Source: Mesorhizobium sp. INR15
Lineage (GTDB): Bacteria; Pseudomonadota; Alphaproteobacteria; Rhizobiales; Rhizobiaceae
NCBI RefSeq assembly: GCF_015500075.1
Contig: NZ_CP045496.1
Span: forward strand, 3,234,001-3,298,000
Direction of reading: 5' to 3'
Length of the DNA stretch: 64,000 nt
The notes beneath the pieces are model-generated. The model searched no databases. It worked only from the letters and a program-made list of their open reading frames with translations, and was not told where the DNA came from. The position numbers were made by a program, and so were the translations under genes. Positions 49,149-56,050 of this stretch are shown piece after piece; the stretch's first letter is position 1; the number at the start of each line of letters is the position of its first letter.

Positions 49149-50369
49149 ATGGACTCGCTGATCACGGCAGCCGGACTGGCGCTTGCCGCGGGTGATCCAC
49201 TCGGCGCGCTGAACCGCGTTGCCTTGCGTGAGGATGCGCCGGCGCTGGCGCTGCGCGGCATCGCCATGGCGCAGCTCGGCGATCTCGACCGCGCCAAGAC
49301 CTTGCTGCGGCGGGCCGCGCGCGGCTTTGGCGCAAGAGAGGCAGTGGCGCGGGCCCGATGCGTTGTCGCCGAGGCCGAGATCGCGCTGGTCTCGCGCGAT
49401 CTTGGCTGGCCCACCAAGGCGCTGGATGCGGCGCGGGTGACGCTGGAAAAACATGGCGACAGGCTGAATGCCGCCCACGCACGGCATCTCGAAATGCGTC
49501 GCCTGCTGTTGATCGGCCGTCTCGACGAGGCCGAACGCGTGCTGGCCGGGCTCGACGCGACGCCGTTTCCACCGGCATCGCGCGCCGCGCACGAACTGGT
49601 CGTCGCCGGCATCGCCATGCGGCGGCTCAAGACAGGTACCGCGCGTGCCGCACTGGAGTTGGCAAGGCAGGCGGCGCGCCGGGCCGGCATTCCGGGGCTG
49701 ATGGCGGAAGTCGAGAGCGCCTTCCTGGCGCTGGAAACGCCGGCGGCGCGGTTGATCGCGCAAGGGCGCGAGCGCCCGCTGCTGCTCCGCGATGTCGAAG
49801 CGCTTCAAGCTTCGAAGGCGCTGGTGGTCGACGCCTGCCGCTATGTCGTGCGCAGGCAGGAAACGACCATCTCGCTGGCGACGCGCCCGGTGCTGTTCGC
49901 CCTGGCGCGCGCGCTGGCGCAGGCCTGGCCCGGCGACGTGTCGAGGGCGGTGCTGATCGCCAGGGCCTTCGGCGGCAAGCATGCCGATGAATCGCACCGC
50001 GCCAGGTTGCGGGTCGAGATCGGCCGGCTGCGCGCCGAGCTCAAGCCCTTGGCCGATATCGGCGCGACCAGCCACGGGTTCGCGCTGGCACCGCTCCAGG
50101 CCGGCGACGTTGTGGTGCTGGCGCGGCCGATCGAGGAGCGGCATGGCGCGGTGCTTGCCTTGCTGGCGGATGGCGAGGCCTGGTCGAGCTCGGCACTGGC
50201 GCTGGCGCTCGATATCAGCCAGCGCAATGTGCAGCGTGCGCTGGAGCAGCTTGGCGAAGCCGCCAAGATACAATCGTTCGGCCACGGCCGGGCGCTGCGC
50301 TGGATGATGCCGCCGGTGGCCGGTTTCACGACGACCTTGTTACTCCCGGCTCCGCTGCCAAACGGTTAG
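49149..50369 (+). CDS. TPR-containing helix-turn-helix regulator
   Basis: 406 residues. The first half is a chain of TPR-like helix pairs rich in Ala and Leu (LALRGIAMAQLGDLDRAKTL, LRRLLLIGRLDEAERVLAGL-type units). The C-terminal part (from about 320) looks like a winged helix: GAVLALLADGEAWSSSALAL, ALDISQRNVQRALEQLGEAA, then GRALRWM. It resembles rhizobial HTH proteins encoded next to DUF899 genes. A role in controlling the divergent DUF899 gene and the downstream propeller gene is inferred from position. Confidence 0.75.
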   Translation: MDSLITAAGLALAAGDPLGALNRVALREDAPALALRGIAMAQLGDLDRAKTLLRRAARGFGAREAVARARCVVAEAEIALVSRDLGWPTKALDAARVTLEKHGDRLNAAHARHLEMRRLLLIGRLDEAERVLAGLDATPFPPASRAAHELVVAGIAMRRLKTGTARAALELARQAARRAGIPGLMAEVESAFLALETPAARLIAQGRERPLLLRDVEALQASKALVVDACRYVVRRQETTISLATRPVLFALARALAQAWPGDVSRAVLIARAFGGKHADESHRARLRVEIGRLRAELKPLADIGATSHGFALAPLQAGDVVVLARPIEERHGAVLALLADGEAWSSSALALALDISQRNVQRALEQLGEAAKIQSFGHGRALRWMMPPVAGFTTTLLLPAPLPNG

Positions 50370-50405
50370 AAGGGCAGCACACGAACACGATGCGAGGACG
50401 AGAAG

Positions 50406-51038
50406 ATGAGACATGAAGCGGCCGAAATCATTCGCGAATACGGACCCTTTCCCGACGTCAAGAACGTCGCCGGCGTCACCTTCGACGGCCAGAATGTCTG
50501 GTTCGCCTCCGGCGAGAAGCTGAACGCCTTCGACCCGGCAAGCGGGCAGTCGCTGCGCTCGATCGATGTCGCGGCACATGCCGGCACCGCCTATGACGGC
50601 CGCCACCTGTTCCAGATCGCCGGGGACCGCATCCAGAAGATCGATCCGGATACCGGCAAGGTGCTGAACACCATCCCGGCGCCCGGCAAAGGCGGGGATT
50701 CCGGGCTGACCTGGGCCGAAGGCGCGCTGTGGGTTGGTGAGTATCGAGAGCGCAAGATCCACCAGATCGACCCGGAGACGGGAAAGGTGCTGCGCAGCAT
50801 CGAATCCAACCGCTTCGTCACCGGGGTGACCTGGGTGGACGGAGAGCTTTGGCACGCCACCTGGGAAGGCGACCAGAGCGACGTGCGGCGCATCGATCCC
50901 CAATCGGGCAAAGTCCTGGAGCGGCTCGACATGCCGGAGGGCATGGGCATTTCAGGCATGGAATCCAATGGCAGCGACTGCTTCTTCTGCGGCGGTGGAC
51001 CAAGCGGAGTGGTCAGGGCGGTGCGCAAGCCAAAGTGA
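50406..51038 (+). CDS. Beta-propeller protein (Vgb/glutamine-cyclotransferase-like)
   Basis: 210 residues, no signal peptide. It consists of repeated propeller blades: VAGVTFDGQNVWFASGEKLN, AFDPASGQSLRSIDVAA, DPDTGKVLNTIPAPGKGGDS, GLTWAEGALWVGEYRERKIH, DPETGKVLRSIESNRFVTGV. The pattern (LW, then IDPETGKVL) is that of virginiamycin-lyase-like and glutaminyl-cyclase-like propellers. The C terminus has two close Cys (SDCFFCGGG). It lies 36 bases after the TPR/HTH gene and is probably cotranscribed. The ligand or reaction is unknown. Confidence 0.8.
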   Translation: MRHEAAEIIREYGPFPDVKNVAGVTFDGQNVWFASGEKLNAFDPASGQSLRSIDVAAHAGTAYDGRHLFQIAGDRIQKIDPDTGKVLNTIPAPGKGGDSGLTWAEGALWVGEYRERKIHQIDPETGKVLRSIESNRFVTGVTWVDGELWHATWEGDQSDVRRIDPQSGKVLERLDMPEGMGISGMESNGSDCFFCGGGPSGVVRAVRKPK

Positions 51039-51113
51039 GGGCGATGCCGGACCAGGGGAACGGACGGCGGATTTCTTTGCATTGCGTCTAAGAAAAAGTG
51101 GCGGCGGTGAAGT

Positions 51114-51651
51114 TGCCAATCTCCCCCCAAGTGGGGGAGATGTCCGGCAGGACAGAGGGGGGCGCTGTCCCGCCAGCCTATCCGGGTGGCTCAGCCAATC
51201 CAGCTGAAATAACAATATGCTGGCAAACATTATCGATGTCGCGGATGACATCATCGTTCCAGAAGCGGAGGATGGTCCAGCCATCCTGTTCCAGCCGCTT
51301 CGTCCTCAATGCGTCAGCGGCAGCGAAATCTGCTTCGCTATGCTGAGACCCGTCCATTTCCACGACGAGCTTTTTCTCGGGACAGGCAAAGTCGACAATG
51401 TAGCCGGCGATTGGGAACTGCCTGCGAAAGCCCAGCCCCATCAGTCGATGTGCGCGAAGTTCGTTCCAGAGTTTCAACTCAGCGTCCGTCATCACCTTGC
51501 GCATTGATTTCGCATTGGCCCGGTGTCTTGGCGGCAGGGGTGTGTGGGTCATTGTCAGACGCTGGTCGAGGCTGAGGCTGTCGGCGTTTCTACTCTACGG
51601 CGCCCCCCTCTGTCCTGCCGGACATCTCCCCCACTTGGGGGGAGATTGGCA
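51114..51651. mobile_element. 538-bp unit with perfect 52-bp inverted ends around a DUF559 nuclease gene
   Basis: The ends 51114-51165 and 51600-51651 are perfect inverted copies of a 52-bp sequence. Each begins TGCCAATCTCCCCCC, has hairpin 1 (ATCTCCCCC with GGGGGAGAT), hairpin 2 (TGTCC, loop GGCA, GGACA) and ends CAGAGGGGGGCGC. Outside, the match fades within about 10 bases. One gene, the DUF559 nuclease, fills the inside. No target duplication was found. The same end-repeat family occurs without a gene at 41397-41550. It looks like a REP-type element that carries its own nuclease. Confidence 0.85.
51178..51552 (-). CDS. DUF559 (Vsr/PD-(D/E)XK-like) endonuclease
   Basis: 124 residues. The sequence NAKSMRKVMTDAELKLWNEL, RAHRLMGLGFRRQFPIAGYI, VDFACPEKKLVVEMDGSQHS and LEQDGWTILRFWNDDVIRDI follows the DUF559 pattern. 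The core V-D-F-x-C and V-V-E-x-D-G-x-Q-H residues match the Asp, Glu and His seen in very-short-patch-repair type nucleases, so the active site seems intact. It starts 48 bases inside the right repeat and stops 12 bases from the left repeat. In length it is a stand-alone domain. No methylase or partner gene is adjacent. Confidence 0.9.
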   Translation of the reverse strand: MTHTPLPPRHRANAKSMRKVMTDAELKLWNELRAHRLMGLGFRRQFPIAGYIVDFACPEKKLVVEMDGSQHSEADFAAADALRTKRLEQDGWTILRFWNDDVIRDIDNVCQHIVISAGLAEPPG

Positions 51652-51685
51652 GTTCAGCCGTCTTCGCCAAAGGCAAGGCGCCCCG

Positions 51686-51991
51686 CTAAATCCCCGAGCC
51701 GTCCAGCTGCTGGGCATCCTCGCCTTGCCAGGGCGCCGGCATCGAGGCGCGGCTGAGATTGGCTGATGGCAACGGCATCCAGCATTTCAGTTCCGGGTCG
51801 GCATATTCGATGACACGGCCGGGCGAGGAATCCGAGGCGCGCCAGCCTTCGCTGGCGAACTGGTCGGCGCGTGACCAGTAGGCGAGGTCGACTTCGGCCG
51901 GTCCCTGTTCGGACGGGCGAACCGTGACCAGGATCCGGCTGCCATCCCTAGGCGCGGTCGACATGTGGCGCCACCGATCGGGTTCGTCCAT
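51686..51991 (-). CDS. DUF551-like hypothetical protein
   Basis: 101 residues from ATG 51991, with GGAGGAAATAGG upstream. WRHMSTAPRDGSRILVTVRP, then VDLAYWSRADQFASEGWRAS, and KCWMPLPSANL near the C terminus match the short proteins with a W-x-x-M-x-x-A-P-x-D-G start and a W-M-P-L-P end that are common in rhizobia and phages. Cytosolic; function unknown. It lies just outside the right end of the nuclease unit. The 284 bases upstream, to 52275, hold no other gene. Confidence 0.8.
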   Translation of the reverse strand: MDEPDRWRHMSTAPRDGSRILVTVRPSEQGPAEVDLAYWSRADQFASEGWRASDSSPGRVIEYADPELKCWMPLPSANLSRASMPAPWQGEDAQQLDGSGI

Positions 51992-52216
51992 CCTATTTCC
52001 TCCAGCAGTCTTCGTTCAACGGGAAGTGTCGCCTCACGCCTTGGGGCGGTCAACCCAAACTTTGCGGATAATAGGCATTCCTGGCCGTCCTGGCAGGACT
52101 GAAGCAACTCCTGGAGGAGCCTGGCATTTCTGTGTCTGTAAATCGAACGCAGCCCGCATCATGGTCTGATGCCGGGAAAAGCTGACTGATGAGGGGAGCG
52201 CGCCGTCAACATGACA

Positions 52217-52263
52217 GGTTTGAGGCGAGGCCAATTGTGATCGCACAAGCCTCGCCTCAAACC
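52217..52263 (-). terminator. Terminator of the secreted Gly/His-rich protein gene
   Basis: A perfect 15-bp inverted repeat, GGTTTGAGGCGAGGC (52217-52231) and GCCTCGCCTCAAACC (52249-52263), with a 17-base loop, just after the stop of the leftward gene at 52276. It is the longest perfect terminator stem in the window. Confidence 0.8.
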
Positions 52264-52275
52264 GAATATTTGATC

Positions 52276-52758
52276 CTAAAGAGCCTGTAAGCGGGCAATG
52301 TCCGCGTCGGTGGCAGGACGCTCGATGATCGTGCGGCCCAACGCATCTTTCATCTCAAATTGACCGTTCTCCACTTCTTCCTTGGTACCGTCAGGATGAG
52401 TGACCTCGACGTTGTTGCCGTCGACTTCAACTTTGACGCCTGTAGCGCCATTCACATGCTCCCGGCCGTGATTATCATTGTCGGCACCGTGATCGTCGCC
52501 TGCGCCGTCATCGCCGCCGCCTGAGCCGGAATTTCCTCCCGGTCCCGAACTGCCGCCATGGCTTTCGCCGCCGCCGCCGTCGTGCCCGCCGCCGTCGTGG
52601 CCACCGCCGCCGTCTCCCCCCTTGGCGAAGGCTGCCACAGGGCCAATCCCCGCGACGGTGTGATGAAGGTTGAGTTGATAAGGTGCTGCCGTCAGAGCCA
52701 TCGCAGTGGAGGCGCGAAATGCGAAGGAAACTAAGCGGTTTGACGTCAATTTAGCCAT
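52276..52758 (-). CDS. Secreted Gly/His/Asp-rich protein
   Basis: 160 residues. An N-terminal hydrophobic segment (RLVSFAFRASTAMALTAAP) followed by a small-residue stretch suggests export. Residues about 46-105 are almost only G, H, D, S and N (GGDGGGGHDGGGHDGGGG and similar), a disordered, possibly metal-binding region. The C-terminal about 55 residues form a small domain: VKVEVDGNNVEVTHPDGTKE, EVENGQFEMKDALGRTIIER, ATDADIARLQAL. I do not recognise this domain. It has its own ribosome site (AGGAGG) and terminator, so it is monocistronic. Confidence 0.78.
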   Translation of the reverse strand: MAKLTSNRLVSFAFRASTAMALTAAPYQLNLHHTVAGIGPVAAFAKGGDGGGGHDGGGHDGGGGESHGGSSGPGGNSGSGGGDDGAGDDHGADNDNHGREHVNGATGVKVEVDGNNVEVTHPDGTKEEVENGQFEMKDALGRTIIERPATDADIARLQAL

Positions 52759-52979
52759 GGTGGTCCTCCTTTGCTAACCCACGTGCAACGCAGTCAGTTC
52801 CGCGATTATTCCTGCAGGTGCGGAGGAGAGGGCAGGAATACCTGAAATAGGACCAATGACGGCGAAAACCTCGGACCAAAGTCTGGCTCATGTCATTTCC
52901 GTTTCGCTCGAGTCTTGGCCGGTAGTGTCTCAGTTTGAAATTTGAGCGATAGCAAAAGCGTCTCGTCTCGTTTGTTCAC

Positions 52980-53162
52980 ATGGTCGCGCTGTACACGGTC
53001 TGGTACAACTTCATCCGCATTCACAAGACGCTGAAAATGTCACCGGCAATGGCCGCTGGCGTTTCGGAGACGTTGTAGTCGATGGGCGATCTGTGCGGCA
53101 TGATGGACGCCGTTGCGCCGAAGCCGGGCAAACGCGGACCTTACAAAAAGCAGTTAGCCTGA
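52980..53162 (+). pseudogene. Transposase C-terminal remnant (DDE type)
   Basis: Translation gives MVALYTVWYNFIRIHKTLKM, then SPAMAAGVSETL, a TAG stop, and SMGDLCGMMDAVAPKPGKRG ending PYKKQLA. The segment WYNFIRIHKTL...TPAMAAG is the end of a DDE transposase group common in rhizobia, annotated as IS1-like or simply DDE-type. The TAG probably replaced a TGG tryptophan codon. The N-terminal catalytic part is missing. Confidence 0.82.
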
Positions 53163-53175
53163 TATACACGAGGTA

Positions 53176-53251
53176 GCGGCCCGTAGCTCAGGGGAAGAGC
53201 GCCAGTCATGTGCTGGAGGCCCCCGGTCGAGACGGGGCGGGTCCGCCACCA
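53176..53251 (+). tRNA. tRNA-like sequence inside the insertion remnant
   Basis: Exactly 76 bases ending in CCA. A D-arm-like AGCTC...GAGC, a T-arm with stem CCCCG/CGGGG and 7-base loop GTCGAGA, and a 5-prime GCGGCCCG that pairs with CGGGTCCGC (one bulged T) are seen. The anticodon arm CCAG/CTGG encloses TCATGTG, which lacks the normal U33 in register, so neither Met (CAT) nor His (ATG) can be assigned. It is more likely a tRNA relic or mimic than a working tRNA. Confidence 0.5.
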
Positions 53252-53430
53252 AATTCAAACTGAGACACTACCTGGCAGCTCATCCGATTGACTAACCGGA
53301 GGCCTCGGGTCACCCTGCGACCGGGGCAGAATTCAAGGTTCGGCACGAGGCAATCAGTTCTACCAGCGCCTCTTGTCCTGCTGAGCCTTGCTGTCACGGA
53401 ACAATCGTCAGCATTTCCAGGAGGACGAAG

Positions 53431-53640
53431 ATGCCGATTCGACGAAAGGCCACTGAAGCCGGCATTTTCAACAGTTCCGAATTGGCTCTGCTGGGGCGTG
53501 TCTTCGATCAACTCCGTGCCGAAGATCAGTCGCCAGATGCGCGCGAGACCATCGCGTCGCGGGTTATCGCCAACTATATGGCTGGGGTGGTTGATGAGGC
53601 GGAACTCGTCTCGCTCTCGAAACAGCCCCTGGGCAGGTAG
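53431..53640 (+). CDS. Small hypothetical protein of rhizobial type
   Basis: 69 residues, with AGGAGGACGAAG before the ATG. PIRRKATEAGIFNSSELALL, GRVFDQLRAEDQSPDARETI, ASRVIANYMAGVVDEAELVS suggests a compact helical protein. Short proteins of this pattern (RKATExxxFxSxELALLxRVF) occur in many copies in Mesorhizobium. Function unknown. It is 39 bases upstream of the DUF768 gene and probably in the same unit. Confidence 0.78.
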   Translation: MPIRRKATEAGIFNSSELALLGRVFDQLRAEDQSPDARETIASRVIANYMAGVVDEAELVSLSKQPLGR

Positions 53641-53679
53641 GCTGACGGAACCTAATTCAGCTATCGAACTTATCGGCGC

Positions 53680-53901
53680 ATGAGCACGCGCGGGCTGAAC
53701 TTCTTGCACAGATGGATGGCTAAACACCTTCCATCGCATGTATCCAATGACCCTGCGCTGGCAACGGCCTTGTCGGATCGTCTCATAAGCGATGCCGAAA
53801 GAGCCGGCTTCTCGCCTTGGGAAGTCCAGGAAGAGGTGGACAGTGTCTTCGCTGTCATTTTGGCGGCCATGGCGAACACCGAAGGCGGCCACGCCGATTG
53901 A
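53680..53901 (+). CDS. DUF768 family protein
   Basis: 73 residues. MSTRGLNFLHRWMAKHLP at the N terminus, then DRLISDAERAGFSPWEVQEE and VDSVFAVILAAM, fit DUF768, a short helical family described mainly from Mesorhizobium loti, where many copies exist. No motif suggests a reaction. Cytosolic, as no signal or membrane segment is seen. Confidence 0.85.
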   Translation: MSTRGLNFLHRWMAKHLPSHVSNDPALATALSDRLISDAERAGFSPWEVQEEVDSVFAVILAAMANTEGGHAD

Positions 53902-54033
53902 CCCTCATTCCACGTCATGAACGGAGATGCGGACAAAAGCGGTCTCATGCGAGCTATCGGATGAAATGTCGGATCGCTTCAGCCGTATCCGTCCTAGGCT
54001 TGGCGATGTTCGCCGGGACAAGGAGAGGCATTC

Positions 54034-54714
54034 ATGAGTGACAGGGTCGAGCCGACGCCGGCTGGGATGGAAACAACACTGTTTTTCAGCCGCAACCCCA
54101 ATCCGCGCCTGGCGGTCGCGGTAGCGCGTTATCTCAAGGCGAACGTCGCGTTCGAATTCGCCTCACCGTACGCGCCGGGGCAAGCGGAGCGGTTCCGCCC
54201 GCTCAATCCCAATCTTTACCTGCCCATATTGGCGTGGCCGGGCGGCAGCCTGTGGGAGACTGACGCGATTGCCTGCCGGCTGTCGCGCGACATGCGTTCG
54301 GATTTCTGGCGCACCGGCGATGATCAGCCTGAGATGATCCGCTGGCTGAGTTGGGGCAAGGAGAATTTTGCACGGGCCTGCGACATGGTGCATTTCGAGC
54401 GCGGCACCAAGCAGCGCTATCATCTGGGCCCGATCGACCATCAGCTGGTCGAGGAGGGGCTGAAGCTGTTCCACACCACGGCGGCGATCCTCGAGGCCAC
54501 GCTTGCCGGCCGGCAATGGCTGGTCGGGGGGGCGCCCTCCTATGCCGATTTCCGCATGGCGACGTTCCTGGCTTTCAATGATGTCGGCGGCCTGCCGCTT
54601 GGTGATTATCCGGTGCTTGCGGGCTGGTATCGTCGCCTTGAAGCAATCGACGCGTGGCGTGATCCGTTCAAGGGGCTGAGCGCGCCTGAACTGCCGGCGG
54701 CGAAGACCGGCTGA
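54034..54714 (+). CDS. Glutathione S-transferase family protein
   Basis: 226 residues; MSDRVEPT from ATG 54034, with GAGAGG upstream. The thioredoxin-like half has TLFFSRNPNPRLAVAVARYL, then RFRPLNPNLYLPILAWPGGS and LWETDAIACRLSRDM, which holds the cis-Pro and the glutamyl-binding E-T-D. The helical half includes RQWLVGGAPSYADFRMATFL, with the staple Asp. The unusual NPNPR start of the first helix replaces the common S/C-x-x-x catalytic position, so the catalytic residue is uncertain. Confidence 0.88.
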   Translation: MSDRVEPTPAGMETTLFFSRNPNPRLAVAVARYLKANVAFEFASPYAPGQAERFRPLNPNLYLPILAWPGGSLWETDAIACRLSRDMRSDFWRTGDDQPEMIRWLSWGKENFARACDMVHFERGTKQRYHLGPIDHQLVEEGLKLFHTTAAILEATLAGRQWLVGGAPSYADFRMATFLAFNDVGGLPLGDYPVLAGWYRRLEAIDAWRDPFKGLSAPELPAAKTG

Positions 54715-54777
54715 GGCGCGCCAAAAATCCCGCTGCCAGAGGTGACGGGCTTCCCGATTTCGCGAGGCAGGAAGGGG

Positions 54778-54827
54778 CGGCGACCGGCGTATACGCCTTG
54801 GAGAGAACTTGAAAACGCCGGTCGCCG
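54778..54827. terminator. Long-stem hairpin between GST and sulfotransferase genes
   Basis: A perfect 13-bp inverted repeat, CGGCGACCGGCGT (54778-54790) and ACGCCGGTCGCCG (54815-54827), with a 24-base loop. It probably ends the GST transcript. The rest of the 54715-55034 gap holds a promoter-like TTGCTTTAGCGATGAC and TATATAA stretch before the next gene, and no other gene. Confidence 0.6.
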
Positions 54828-55034
54828 GGGGTGGGGTTGGGACGCACCACGTTGGGGACGCGGCGCAAGGTCAAGCTAAGCGTCTGGCGGATCTCTTCAA
54901 TCGGAATGCCGGCCTATGGTGAACAGCTGGTTACTATCCACAGGGGCTTTCCGGCGCGGGTGATTTACGGCCTCGAAACGGTCTATCTTTGCTTTAGCGA
55001 TGACTTATATAAAGCCTGCGGAGCGGGAACCGAC

Positions 55035-55853
55035 ATGGGCATTCCAGCAAACGACCCACGGCAGCAGCGGCCCGGCGACAGGACCGCGGAAGTCCGCGTC
55101 ATGGGCACGCCGAGATCGGGCACGAACCTGACCAAATACCTGATCCAACACTATCTGAAGGCACCTGTCGTCTTTGATCGAGGCTTCTGGAAACACGGGG
55201 TTTTTCCAGCCCTCATGAACGGGCACGACCTGCAATACGGAGAATTGCCGATTGTTGTCGTCAGCAAGGACCCCGTGACCCAGCTTCTCTCGTGGTTCCG
55301 CTACTCGAGGAACCACAGCATTTTCCAACCGGAACACCGTCTCGGTTCATTCCTGCGCAAGCCGTTTGAAATCAGGCAGGATTTCACGCGGCCGGGGCGG
55401 ATGGAGTACAGGTTCCGCAGCCCGGCGGATTACTGGAACCAGTTCCACTTCGCCATGGAAGCCCTTCGCCGCAACGGTGTTCCCGTGCATTTCGTCTGCT
55501 ATGAGCAGCTCGTTTCAAATCCGGCGCTTTGCCTCGGTTCGATCTCCGGCTTTCTCGATCCGTCCTTGCCTTTCGACACCGGCGCCGCGGTTGCAATTCC
55601 AGAGCGCACGCTCGTCGCGAGCAACGATATCGACCACGCCGCGACTTCACCTGTTCACCAGGCCCGGTTTGATCCCGCACGCGCGGATCTGGCAGCCGCC
55701 CTTGCCAGGGTGGGCTGGCGCAACGCGGGCATCATCCTGCGCGACATCGACGATGATGTGCTGGCCGCGACAGGCCGGACAGGCTTTCGCAAAACGTGGC
55801 GGGAAGCGGCCAGCCCGATGGCGTTGCTGAGGTCGCTCATCGGCTTCTGGTGA
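55035..55853 (+). CDS. Sulfotransferase-like P-loop protein
   Basis: 272 residues from ATG 55035; the frame is open further upstream but that part is rich in unlikely composition and crosses the promoter. The N-terminal loop VRVMGTPRSGTNLTKYLIQH is the 5-prime phosphosulfate-binding P-loop of PAPS-dependent sulfotransferases. IVVVSKDPVTQLLSWFRYSR is the matching 3-prime phosphate-binding segment, and VPVHFVCYEQLVSNP is the later family motif. It would move sulfate to a carbohydrate or lipid hydroxyl. No glycosyltransferase genes are adjacent, so the acceptor is unknown. Confidence 0.85.
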   Translation: MGIPANDPRQQRPGDRTAEVRVMGTPRSGTNLTKYLIQHYLKAPVVFDRGFWKHGVFPALMNGHDLQYGELPIVVVSKDPVTQLLSWFRYSRNHSIFQPEHRLGSFLRKPFEIRQDFTRPGRMEYRFRSPADYWNQFHFAMEALRRNGVPVHFVCYEQLVSNPALCLGSISGFLDPSLPFDTGAAVAIPERTLVASNDIDHAATSPVHQARFDPARADLAAALARVGWRNAGIILRDIDDDVLAATGRTGFRKTWREAASPMALLRSLIGFW

Positions 55854-56050
55854 GGCTTGTCGCAGGTTGGGTGGTGACCAGCTTCGCCGACTATCAACGG
55901 CAGGGGTTTGCAACCGTTTTCACCTCGGCAGCTTGCGCCGCCATGCCGTCATCTCGGTTAGGTCCCGATTGGTCAAGGTCAGGTTTTTCAACGCCGCTTT
56001 GGGCTGAATGGTGCACAACATGCACAGTCGGTTCGAGACGTCTTGTACCG

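Larger units (their letters stand above)
52921..53272. mobile_element. Decayed insertion element with 19-bp terminal inverted repeats
   Basis: GGTAGTGTCTCAGTTTGAA (52921-52939) and its exact reverse complement TTCAAACTGAGACACTACC (53254-53272) bound a 352-bp segment. Inside are the last 60 codons of a transposase with an in-frame stop, and a tRNA-like sequence next to the right end. The bulk of the transposase gene is gone, so the element cannot move by itself. It might be moved by a full-length relative, as a MITE would. Confidence 0.85.

Noticed and set aside
53176..53251. A working tRNA gene
   Set aside because: The anticodon loop lacks U33 in register, the acceptor stem needs a bulge, and it lies inside a decayed insertion element; listed only as tRNA-like.
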